From contig NZ_CP065360.1 of assembly GCF_019904295.1 (NCBI RefSeq), positions 62,001 to 126,000 on the forward strand: 64,000 nucleotides of DNA, in the 5' to 3' direction. The translations under genes and the position numbers were made by a program. Of this stretch, positions 9,349 through 16,278 are shown one piece after another; position 1 is the stretch's first letter, and every line of letters begins with the position of its first letter. The notes below the pieces were generated by a model, which did no database searches, had not been told where the DNA came from, and worked only from the letters and a program-made list of their open reading frames with translations. Source of the DNA: Ruegeria sp. SCSIO 43209. GTDB lineage: Bacteria; Pseudomonadota; Alphaproteobacteria; Rhodobacterales; Rhodobacteraceae.

Positions 9349-10689
9349 ATGACCACTTTTACAAAACCACCCACTCAATTCACACGCGCGGGCGATGTGG
9401 CAATCGCTTATCAAGTCGTCGGCGAAGGGCCAGTCGATCTGATTTATATCTCTGGCTGGCTCCACAACATAGATGTGGTCTGGGAGCACCAAGGTTACCG
9501 AGATTTCCTTAGTGGATTGGCAGAAAAATGCCGGGTCATCATGTTCGACAAACGCGGAACAGGAATGTCCGATCGTGATGTCGGAGCACCTACGCTGGAA
9601 GAACGCGCGGAAGATATTCGTGCGGTTATGGCTGCGGTGGGCAGTGAAAAAGCAGCAATTTTCGGGATCAGCGAAGGTGGTGCGATGACCGCAATGTTTG
9701 CAGCGTGCTATCCGGAAAGAGTGAGTTCCATGGTAATGATTGGCAGCCGCCCTTGCGACGCATGGAAACCAGACTGGCCAAGAGGCAGGCGTCGCGCTGA
9801 ATTCGAAGAGCACCTAAAACACCTCGAAGCCAATTGGGGAAACCTTGGTTGCGAATTGGAGTGGGCAGCCCCTTCGGTTAAGGATGATCCGGAAGAACAG
9901 GCATTCTTCAATAAGCTGCTCACTTTATCTGCTAGCCCCCGTTCAGCAATTGCCATCACACGTCTGAATTATGAGACCGACTACAGGTCAATTCTTCCGG
10001 CAATCGAAGCCCCGACACTGATCTTGCACCCCGAGAAAGATATTTCCGTTTCGGTGGAAGACGGTCGGTACCTTGCGGAAAACATTCAGAATGCCCGGTT
10101 TGAGTTTGTAAAAAACTCGGACCATCTGCCTTGGATTGGCGACACGCGTGCCATTGTAAAGCAAATTACCGATTTCGTTTGCAGCGAAGCACCTCAGAAG
10201 GAAGAAATCCGTGTGCTTTCGACAATCCTTATGACTGACATTGAAGGATCGACCGCCATCGCGACACGCGTTGGAGACGAGGCATGGAAAGGCACCATCG
10301 AGAAACATGATGCTCTCGCAGCGCGAGCAATTGCCCGCCATGACGGAACTTTAATTAAGACAATGGGCGATGGAATACTTGCTACCTTCACTGGTCCCAG
10401 CCGGGCGATCGCATGCGCGAAAGAAATAAAGTCCCAAGCGTCCGACCTTGGTCTAACTATTCGCGCCGGCATCCACACGGGTGAATGTTTGCGCCGGGGC
10501 AATGATGTTTCCGGTTTGGCGGTCACAATCGCCGCGCGAATTCTTGAGTTAGTGCCGGGTGGCGAAGCTTGGGTGTCTGGCGTTGTAAGAAGTCTCGTTG
10601 TTGGGTCAGGATTACAATTTGAGTCACTGGGAGACCGGCAACTAAAGGGAGTTCCCGACGAGTGGCCTTTGTATAAAGTTTCAAGCTGA
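9349..10689 (+). CDS. Alpha/beta hydrolase fused to a class III nucleotidyl cyclase domain
   Basis: A 446-residue two-domain protein. Residues ~10-280 are an alpha/beta hydrolase with the nucleophile elbow 'GISEGG' (~107), oxyanion-region 'YISGWLHNID', an acid in 'LHPEKDISV' and the terminal His in 'NSDHLPWIGD'. Residues ~290-446 are a cyclase domain: 'LMTDIEGSTAIA' (metal Asp), 'KTMGDGILATF', 'GNDVSGLAVTIAARI'. The Asn of the usual N..aR pair reads T in 'VTIAARI', so activity is less certain than in the other two cyclases. This hydrolase-cyclase fusion is known from actinobacteria and alphaproteobacteria, with the ligand unknown; the hydrolase domain may act as sensor. Confidence 0.85.
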   Translation: MTTFTKPPTQFTRAGDVAIAYQVVGEGPVDLIYISGWLHNIDVVWEHQGYRDFLSGLAEKCRVIMFDKRGTGMSDRDVGAPTLEERAEDIRAVMAAVGSEKAAIFGISEGGAMTAMFAACYPERVSSMVMIGSRPCDAWKPDWPRGRRRAEFEEHLKHLEANWGNLGCELEWAAPSVKDDPEEQAFFNKLLTLSASPRSAIAITRLNYETDYRSILPAIEAPTLILHPEKDISVSVEDGRYLAENIQNARFEFVKNSDHLPWIGDTRAIVKQITDFVCSEAPQKEEIRVLSTILMTDIEGSTAIATRVGDEAWKGTIEKHDALAARAIARHDGTLIKTMGDGILATFTGPSRAIACAKEIKSQASDLGLTIRAGIHTGECLRRGNDVSGLAVTIAARILELVPGGEAWVSGVVRSLVVGSGLQFESLGDRQLKGVPDEWPLYKVSS

Positions 10690-10856
10690 CAGCTTTTTCT
10701 TGATGACTTGCGGCTGCCTCGGGCTCGTAGTGGACATCTGACAACTTCGGGCAGCTATCACAGGTCTTCCAGTATGCCAGAGGTCGGATATGCGGACTTT
10801 TCGGGCTTTCGCTGCGCCGTTCACGAAGGTCCGCTGCCCCCTCTTCTCAGGGCGGA

Positions 10857-11270
10857 CTAAGCATCGAGTAAGGCGTCGATCACCGCGCATTCCGGGGCAG
10901 CATCGCCGGTGCATCGCGCAACAGTGTCCGACAGGACGCGCTCGATGCGCTGCAGATCGGCAATCTTGGCCTGAACGTCAGTCAGATGATCTTCGGCGAT
11001 GATCTGCACCTCGGCGCATGTCCGGGATCGGTCATCGACCAGCCCAAGCAGCCCGCGAACCTCTTCGAGAGAAAAGCCTAGATCGCGGGACCGCATGACG
11101 AATTTCAGCCGCTTGACGTGGGCATCGTCGTAGCTTCGGTAACCCTTCGTACTGCGCGGCGGGTCCGGCATGATCCCGATTTTCTCGTAGTAGCGAATGG
11201 TTTCCAGGTTGCAGCCCGTTGCGCGTGCCAAATCACCCCGCCGAATTGATCTCACGCTTGTGTTACTCAT
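10857..11270 (-). CDS. merR: Mercury-responsive MerR family regulator
   Basis: A 137-residue protein with the MerR winged helix-turn-helix at the N-terminus ('GDLARATGCNLETIRYYEK', 'PPRSTKGYRSYDDAHVKRL') and a dimerisation helix. Cysteines at ~85, 120 and 128 match the spacing of the three Hg(II)-ligand cysteines of MerR (82, 117, 126 in Tn501). In that family it represses and, with Hg(II), untwists the 19-bp-spacer promoter to activate. It is transcribed divergently from merT, with the promoter in between. Confidence 0.95.
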   Translation of the reverse strand: MSNTSVRSIRRGDLARATGCNLETIRYYEKIGIMPDPPRSTKGYRSYDDAHVKRLKFVMRSRDLGFSLEEVRGLLGLVDDRSRTCAEVQIIAEDHLTDVQAKIADLQRIERVLSDTVARCTGDAAPECAVIDALLDA

Positions 11271-11286
11271 TTCGCAAAAAAACCCC

Positions 11287-11317
11287 TTGAGCCTGTATCA
11301 GCTACAGACCCTAGAAC
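11287..11317 (+). promoter_or_regulatory. MerR-controlled mer promoter/operator
   Basis: The -35 hexamer TTGAGC (11287-11292) and -10 hexamer TAGAAC (11312-11317) are separated by 19 bp, the over-long spacing characteristic of MerR-type promoters. The dyad CTGTA-N5-TACAG (11293-11307) fills the spacer and is the expected MerR operator. It lies 30 bp upstream of the merT start. Confidence 0.9.
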
Positions 11318-11346
11318 GGTGGAAACATCTGTTCAAGGAAGATTCG

Positions 11347-11754
11347 ATGGAACAACATTTGGCAGAACTGCCGCAATCTCGGTCGCAGAAAACTGGCGAC
11401 GAAACCACCAAGGGATGGGGCGTGACCGGCCTCGGCGTCATTGGTGCGCTGGCGATGACTTCTTGCTGCATCCTTCCATTGGTGCTGGTCAGCTTTGGCG
11501 TGACAGGCGTGTTCATCGCGCAGCTCGGGGCGCTCTATGCCTACAAATGGTACACCTTCGCGCTGAGCGTCGCGTTCTTGGGATACGGCTTCTACAAGGC
11601 TTACAAGCCCGTAGATGCCGAGTCCTGTGCCGACGGCACCTGCGCGCGCCCCATCGACCGCCGCATCATGCGGGCAACCCTCTGGGCCGCTTCCGCGATT
11701 GTCGCTGTCGCGATGATCTTTCCCTACCTCACCCCCTTCATCCTGAAATTCTGA
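11347..11754 (+). CDS. merT: Mercuric transporter MerT
   Basis: A 135-residue inner membrane protein with three hydrophobic segments. The first contains the vicinal Cys pair 'TSCCILPL' (Cys40-41), and the loop after segment two carries 'ESCADGTCA' (Cys94, Cys99), the two Cys sites through which MerT passes Hg(II) inward. The start ATG at 11347 has AAGGAAG just upstream; the reading frame is open further upstream but would cross the promoter. Confidence 0.95.
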   Translation: MEQHLAELPQSRSQKTGDETTKGWGVTGLGVIGALAMTSCCILPLVLVSFGVTGVFIAQLGALYAYKWYTFALSVAFLGYGFYKAYKPVDAESCADGTCARPIDRRIMRATLWAASAIVAVAMIFPYLTPFILKF

Positions 11755-11763
11755 ACGAGGACC

Positions 11764-12072
11764 ATGACCATGAAGCACCTCCTGATATCTGCCCTGACCG
11801 TCGCCGCACTCTCAACTCCGTCTTTCGCCGAAGAGCGTCAGGTCGAGATCGCCGTCAGCGATCTGACCTGCCCGTCCTGTTCGTTCATCGTCGCCAGTTC
11901 CATGCGCGGTGTTCCTTCGGTCGAGATCGCCGAGTTCGAGGACGGCCCAGAATACGGACAGGGCGTTTACAGCGTGACCTACGATGACGCCGAAACTTCC
12001 ATCGAAAGCATCATCGGCGCGGTGACGGCCAATGGCTATCCGGCGCACGTGCTGCCCGACACAGCCTCCTGA
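11764..12072 (+). CDS. merP: Periplasmic mercury-binding protein MerP
   Basis: A 102-residue protein with a signal peptide (~1-22, ending 'STPSFA') and one heavy-metal-associated domain whose metal site 'LTCPSCSFIV' has Cys36 and Cys39. It binds Hg(II) in the periplasm and hands it to MerT. It begins 9 bp after merT. ATG at 11764 is used; a second in-frame ATG at 11770 is possible. Confidence 0.95.
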   Translation: MTMKHLLISALTVAALSTPSFAEERQVEIAVSDLTCPSCSFIVASSMRGVPSVEIAEFEDGPEYGQGVYSVTYDDAETSIESIIGAVTANGYPAHVLPDTAS

Positions 12073-12082
12073 GCCGTCTGCA

Positions 12083-12334
12083 ATGCGTGACAATTTGATG
12101 GGTGGCCTACTGGCCTTCGGAGTAGCGGCTCCGGTCGTGGTCGTCTGCTGCGGCGGCGGAACTGCCGTGCTTGCAGCGTTGTTCGGCGGCGTTGGGGCTT
12201 GGCTCTCTGGAATGAGTGGCAATGCCATGCTGGTTTTGGCGGGTCTGACCTACCTGATCCTCCGCGCACTGCGTCGTTCACACATGAAACGGGCCTCCAG
12301 CACCGAACCATCACGAAGAAAGACGGCCCATTGA
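12083..12334 (+). CDS. Small membrane protein with vicinal Cys pair in mer operon
   Basis: An 83-residue protein with two predicted membrane helices. The first contains 'VVVVCCGGGTAVLAALFGG', a Cys-Cys pair (22-23) within the membrane as in MerT/MerF/MerC-type transporters. It ends with a basic, Ser-rich tail. I cannot assign it to a named mer family. Its place between merP and merF and the buried Cys pair argue for a role in Hg(II) uptake. It overlaps merF by 4 bp (TTGA: merF start TTG, this gene's stop TGA), implying translational coupling. Confidence 0.7.
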   Translation: MRDNLMGGLLAFGVAAPVVVVCCGGGTAVLAALFGGVGAWLSGMSGNAMLVLAGLTYLILRALRRSHMKRASSTEPSRRKTAH

Positions 12335-12714
12335 CTGACACACCAGAAAATCCCGACCGACTGCTGAAATGGGGGCTTGGCGGTGCGCTGTTCGCCGCGC
12401 TCTGCTGCTTTACGCCGTTTCTGGTCGTCATCATCGCTGGCGTCGGATTGTCGGCCCTATCGGGTTGGCTCGATTACGCCCTGTTCCCGCTGCTGTTTTT
12501 CAGCCTCGCCGTGGTGGCACAGGCCTTTTGGCTGCGCGCTGGCAAACCGGGACCGGCCCCGAAACTTTGGGCCACCGGCCTCGCGGTGGCCCTGTCGATC
12601 CTGATCATTCTTCTCGAATTCAGGTTCGCAATACGGATCACAATCGGCGTTTTCGCCGCCACAGCACTCTACGCGGTTCTGCTGAACCGTGCGCAAAAGA
12701 AAGGAACGCTCTAA
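12331..12714 (+). CDS. merF: Mercury transporter MerF, extended form
   Basis: A 127-residue membrane protein whose N-terminal half matches MerF closely in pattern: 'LCCFTPFLVVIIAGVGLSAL', then 'SGWLDYALFPLL'. The Cys pair is at 25-26. Classical MerF is about 80 residues with two helices and a second Cys pair at its C-terminus. This protein lacks that second pair and instead has two more hydrophobic segments, so it is an extended variant. Start TTG at 12331, overlapping the stop of the previous gene; an upstream frame opening at 12199 lies inside that gene and is not used. Confidence 0.85.
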   Translation: MTDTPENPDRLLKWGLGGALFAALCCFTPFLVVIIAGVGLSALSGWLDYALFPLLFFSLAVVAQAFWLRAGKPGPAPKLWATGLAVALSILIILLEFRFAIRITIGVFAATALYAVLLNRAQKKGTL

Positions 12715-12851
12715 TGATGATGGGATGTTGCACCGCCACCGGTATGTTCTTCGGTCTTCTCGGCATGCTCACACCGCTGATCGCAATCGGCGCGGTCATT
12801 TATCTGTTCGCTGCCAAATCGAACAACCCCGAGTATGGTGAGGCGCGCTGA
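12714..12851 (+). CDS. 45-residue membrane protein with Cys-Cys, mer operon
   Basis: The very short gene overlaps the merF stop by one base (TAATG) and ends just before merA. It encodes MMMGCCTATGMFFGLLGML plus a second hydrophobic stretch and a charged tail 'KSNNPEYGEAR'. It has one or two membrane spans and a Cys pair at residues 5-6 at the membrane edge. I do not recognise a family. The tight packing between merF and merA on both sides makes it a genuine gene rather than a spacer. Confidence 0.7.
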   Translation: MMMGCCTATGMFFGLLGMLTPLIAIGAVIYLFAAKSNNPEYGEAR

Positions 12852-12852
12852 G

Positions 12853-14283
12853 ATGAAAGACCTGAACAAAAACGACGACGGCCAAGGCGGCTATAACCTG
12901 ATCGTCCTCGGGGCGGGGTCGGCGGGGTTCTCCGCCGCAATTACCGGCGCGGATGCCGGAAAGCGCGTCGCTCTCGTGGGACATGGCACCATCGGCGGAA
13001 CCTGCGTCAACGTGGGATGCGTGCCGTCCAAGGCGATGATCCGTGCGGCAGAGGCCGTCCATGGTGCAAAGGCTGCCAAGAGATTTCCGGGTCTATCGGG
13101 GCAGGCACACGTGGATGATTGGCACACACTCGTCCAGTCCAAGGACGATTTGGTCGCGACCCTGCGCCAGAAGAAATACGCGGACCTTCTGCCGGAATAT
13201 GAGGGTGTCGATTACATCGACGCCGGTCCCGCGCGGCTGATCGAAGGCGGCGTGACAGTCGGTGAGCGAACCCTGACAGCGCCGAAGACCATCATCGCCA
13301 CGGGCGGGCGTCCCGTCCTGCCGACCATCGACGGGATCGAGGACATCGGCGCGCTCGACAGCACCAGCCTTCTGGAACTCGAAACACTGCCGAAGAGCCT
13401 GATCTTCATAGGCGCGGGCTACATTGGCGCGGAACTGGCCCAGATGATGAGCCGCATGGGCGTGAAGGTCACGCTCGTCGCCCGTTCGCATCTGTTGCCC
13501 GGCGCGGAACCAGAGGTCTCGGAGGCATTGGCGGCGGCGTTTGAGGCCGAAGGCATCACCCTTCTGACCGGGTTAAGCTACGACACTGTGCGCCGCGACG
13601 ACGCAGGCGTGACGCTACGCGTGATCCAGAACGGAAAGCCTGTCGAAGTGACAGCGGATCACCTCGTTTCGACCGCTGGCAGGCGGGCCAATACCGAAGA
13701 TATGGGCCTGGACGCAATCGGCGTTGAAACCGACGCGCGCGGGTCCATCGTCGTCGGCGAGGACATGCAGACATCGGTGCGAGGCATCTATGCGGCGGGC
13801 GATGTGACCGACCGTGACCAGTTTGTCTATATGGCGGCCTACGGTGCAAAGCTCGCCGCCAAAAACGCGGTTCTCGGCGAAGACCATCGCTACGACAACG
13901 CCGCGATGCCCTGGGTGGTGTTTTCCGATCCGCAGGTCGCGGGCGTCGGTCTCGGTGAAACCCAGGCGCGGAACGCGGGCTTCGACGTCAAGACGTCCAT
14001 CGTGCCCCTCGATCAGGTGCCGCGTGCGCTGGCGGCCCGCGATACGCGCGGATTGATCAAGCTGGTGGCGGACAGGAAGACCGACCGGCTGCTTGGTGGC
14101 CAGATCATCGCGCCCGAGGGGTCCGATACGATCCAGACCCTCGTCATGGCGCTGAAGTTCGGCATGACCACCAAGGCACTCGGCGAGACGATCTTCCCGT
14201 ATCTGACAACGGTGGAAGGGCTGAAGCTGGCGGCTCAAACCTTCGATATGGACGTGGCAAAGTTGAGCTGCTGCGCCGGATAG
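12853..14283 (+). CDS. merA: Mercuric reductase MerA
   Basis: A 476-residue flavoprotein disulfide reductase. FAD loop 'IVLGAGSAGFSAAI', redox-active site 'GGTCVNVGCVPSK' (Cys51, Cys56), NAD(P)H loop 'FIGAGYIGAELAQ', 'YAAGDVTD' FAD contact, and the C-terminal vicinal pair 'LSCCAG' that captures Hg(II). It reduces Hg(II) to Hg(0) with NADPH in the cytoplasm. The N-terminal MerP-like (HMA) domain of Tn501 MerA is absent. It starts one base after the preceding 45-aa gene. Confidence 0.96.
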   Translation: MKDLNKNDDGQGGYNLIVLGAGSAGFSAAITGADAGKRVALVGHGTIGGTCVNVGCVPSKAMIRAAEAVHGAKAAKRFPGLSGQAHVDDWHTLVQSKDDLVATLRQKKYADLLPEYEGVDYIDAGPARLIEGGVTVGERTLTAPKTIIATGGRPVLPTIDGIEDIGALDSTSLLELETLPKSLIFIGAGYIGAELAQMMSRMGVKVTLVARSHLLPGAEPEVSEALAAAFEAEGITLLTGLSYDTVRRDDAGVTLRVIQNGKPVEVTADHLVSTAGRRANTEDMGLDAIGVETDARGSIVVGEDMQTSVRGIYAAGDVTDRDQFVYMAAYGAKLAAKNAVLGEDHRYDNAAMPWVVFSDPQVAGVGLGETQARNAGFDVKTSIVPLDQVPRALAARDTRGLIKLVADRKTDRLLGGQIIAPEGSDTIQTLVMALKFGMTTKALGETIFPYLTTVEGLKLAAQTFDMDVAKLSCCAG

Positions 14284-14304
14284 ACTCAAGGATAGGACCA
14301 GAAA

Positions 14305-15657
14305 ATGAGCGAAGACTACGACCTGATCGTCATCGGGGCTGGCATGGCAGGCGTGGCCGCGGCGAACAAATGTGGCGCAGCAGGATGGCGTGTGGCCATT
14401 GTCGATGCGCTGCCCTACGGCGGCACCTGCGCATTGCGCGGCTGCGATCCAAAGAAAATCCTGCGGCGCGGTGCGGAAATCATGGACGCGGCACGGCTCA
14501 TGCAGGGCAAGGGGATCGATCCCGGTGATCTGTCGATCAACTGGGCCGATCTGATGGCACACAAGCGTGGCTTCACCGATCCCGTGCCGGACAAGATGGA
14601 AAAGGGCCTGTCGGGCAACGGCGTCGAAACCCTGCATGGAGCTGCCCGCTTCACGGGAGACAACACGCTGGAGGTCGATGGAACGGCATATCAGTCGGAA
14701 CGGTTCCTCGTGGCCGCCGGTGCCATGCCCAGGCCGCTGAGCTTCACAGGGGCCGATCTCGTGATCGACAGCACGGATTTCCTCAACCTGGAGGCCCTTC
14801 CCAAACGGGTTCTTTTTATCGGCGGCGGCTTCGTGTCCTTCGAGTTTGCGCATATCGCCGCACGGGCCGGAGCCAACCCGATCATCGTGGATCGTGGCGC
14901 CCGGCCCTTACGCGGCTTCGATCCCGATCTGGTCGAAATGCTGATCGAGCGCGGCACCGGTATCGGCGTGGACCTGATGCGCGAGACCGAAATCGTGTCG
15001 GTCTCGGAAGCCAGTGGAGCATTAAGTGTTGAAGTGAAGTCAGGCGATGAAACCCGAACAATCGAAACCGATCTGGTCGTGCATGGCGCGGGCCGGGTTG
15101 CAGCCCTGGCCGATTTGAATCTTGAGGCGGCCGGTGTTGACTACAGCGACAAGGGCATCGTTGTAGCCCCCCATCTGCAAAGCACGACAAGCAGCGCGGT
15201 CTATGCCGCCGGAGATTCCGCCGACACCGATGGTATGCCGCTGACGCCGGTCGCGGTGATCGAAGGGAAGGTCGCAGCCTCCAACATGCTCAAGGACGCG
15301 CAGACCGTACCGGACTATGCCGGTATTCCAACAGCCGTCTTCACCGTTCCGGAACTGGCGCGTGTCGGCATGTTGGAAAGTGAGGCAAGGGACGCCGGGC
15401 ATGACGTAGATGTCCGGTTCACCGACACGAGCGGTTGGTACTCGAACTACAGGATCGGCGAGACCTCCGCCGCCGCGAAGATCCTCGTGGACAGGTCGAA
15501 CGGCAAGATCCTCGGCGCGCACCTGTTCGGCCCGGAATACGGCGAACTGATCAATTTCTTCGGGCTGGCAATCAAGCTGGGCCTGGCGGCCAAGCAGCTT
15601 AAGTCGATGACGGCGGCCTATCCAAGTGTTGGATCGGATTTGGGGTCGCTTCTTTGA
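14305..15657 (+). CDS. FAD-dependent pyridine nucleotide-disulfide oxidoreductase
   Basis: A 450-residue flavoprotein of the glutathione reductase/dihydrolipoamide dehydrogenase superfamily. FAD loop 'IVIGAGMAGVAAANK', redox disulfide 'GGTCALRGCDPKK' (Cys42, Cys47), NAD(P) loop 'FIGGGFVSFEFAHIA', 'YAAGDSAD', and a C-terminal dimerisation domain. It lacks the C-terminal CC of MerA and the usual C-terminal His-Glu pair is not evident, so neither mercuric reductase nor classical thiol reductase is certain. It follows merA by 21 bp and probably supports thiol balance or an unidentified mercury-related reduction. Confidence 0.85.
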   Translation: MSEDYDLIVIGAGMAGVAAANKCGAAGWRVAIVDALPYGGTCALRGCDPKKILRRGAEIMDAARLMQGKGIDPGDLSINWADLMAHKRGFTDPVPDKMEKGLSGNGVETLHGAARFTGDNTLEVDGTAYQSERFLVAAGAMPRPLSFTGADLVIDSTDFLNLEALPKRVLFIGGGFVSFEFAHIAARAGANPIIVDRGARPLRGFDPDLVEMLIERGTGIGVDLMRETEIVSVSEASGALSVEVKSGDETRTIETDLVVHGAGRVAALADLNLEAAGVDYSDKGIVVAPHLQSTTSSAVYAAGDSADTDGMPLTPVAVIEGKVAASNMLKDAQTVPDYAGIPTAVFTVPELARVGMLESEARDAGHDVDVRFTDTSGWYSNYRIGETSAAAKILVDRSNGKILGAHLFGPEYGELINFFGLAIKLGLAAKQLKSMTAAYPSVGSDLGSLL

Positions 15658-15701
15658 ATTTGAAAGATTTTTCCTAATAGACCCGATCCTCCTCGGAACG
15701 T

Positions 15702-16040
15702 ATGTCTCGCCCGATGAAGACGGTTCTTATCTACTTCGTCGCTGCGCTGGCCGAAATTGCCGGATGCTTTGCTTTCTGGGCGTGGTTCCGGCTGGACAAG
15801 AGCGTGTTTTGGTTGGCACCGGGCATGCTGTCCCTTGCCGCTTTCGCCTGGCTACTGGCGCTCAGCCCCGCCGATCAGGCGGGCCGCGCCTATGCAGTCT
15901 ACGGTGGCGTTTACATCGTATCGTCCCTGCTGTGGCTATGGGGTGTGGAAGGCCATCGCCCGGATCAATGGGATGTAGTTGGAGCGGTCATTTGCCTTGT
16001 CGGTGCGGGTATTATTCTCTGGGCACCGCGCAGTATTTGA
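15702..16040 (+). CDS. YnfA family (UPF0060) small membrane protein
   Basis: A 112-residue protein with four hydrophobic segments and the family patterns '[13 protein letters not shown]', '[20 protein letters not shown]' and '[15 protein letters not shown]'. YnfA proteins are SMR-like membrane proteins linked to drug or toxicant efflux. The start at ATG 15702 or the in-frame ATG at 15714 (MKTVLIYF, closer to the family start) are both possible. It is 44 bp after the oxidoreductase and may be the last gene of the mer operon. Confidence 0.88.
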   Translation: MSRPMKTVLIYFVAALAEIAGCFAFWAWFRLDKSVFWLAPGMLSLAAFAWLLALSPADQAGRAYAVYGGVYIVSSLLWLWGVEGHRPDQWDVVGAVICLVGAGIILWAPRSI

Positions 16041-16278
16041 GAGGTAGCCGCAGACGGGGTGAAGCGCTGAATCGTTCGATTAGATCGCCTTTTGGCTCAC
16101 GCGTTCCGACAACTCGGCGCTGCTTTCCCTCTGCATCGCGGCTGCGATCAAGCAGGTTTTCTATCGCCCTCGAAAGCAGCCATAAATCCTTTACGCAGCA
16201 TCGGTCAAAGTGGGCTCTCTCCTGCCGTTCTCTGCATATTGAAGTAAGGTCCGGTTCGGCCGCGTCCTGTTACCCCCG

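Noticed and set aside
12369-12851. 160-codon plus-strand frame overlapping merF
   Set aside because: Only its last 45 codons are a credible gene (12714-12851); the upstream part is out of frame with merF and Arg-rich.
13615-14853. 412-codon minus-strand frame across merA and the next oxidoreductase
   Set aside because: Spans the junction of two recognised genes in antisense, with His/Arg-rich composition and no motif.
16041-16278. Possible transposon end between ynfA and virD4
   Set aside because: I looked for resolvase, transposase or inverted repeat remnants at the mer/vir junction and found none that I could support.
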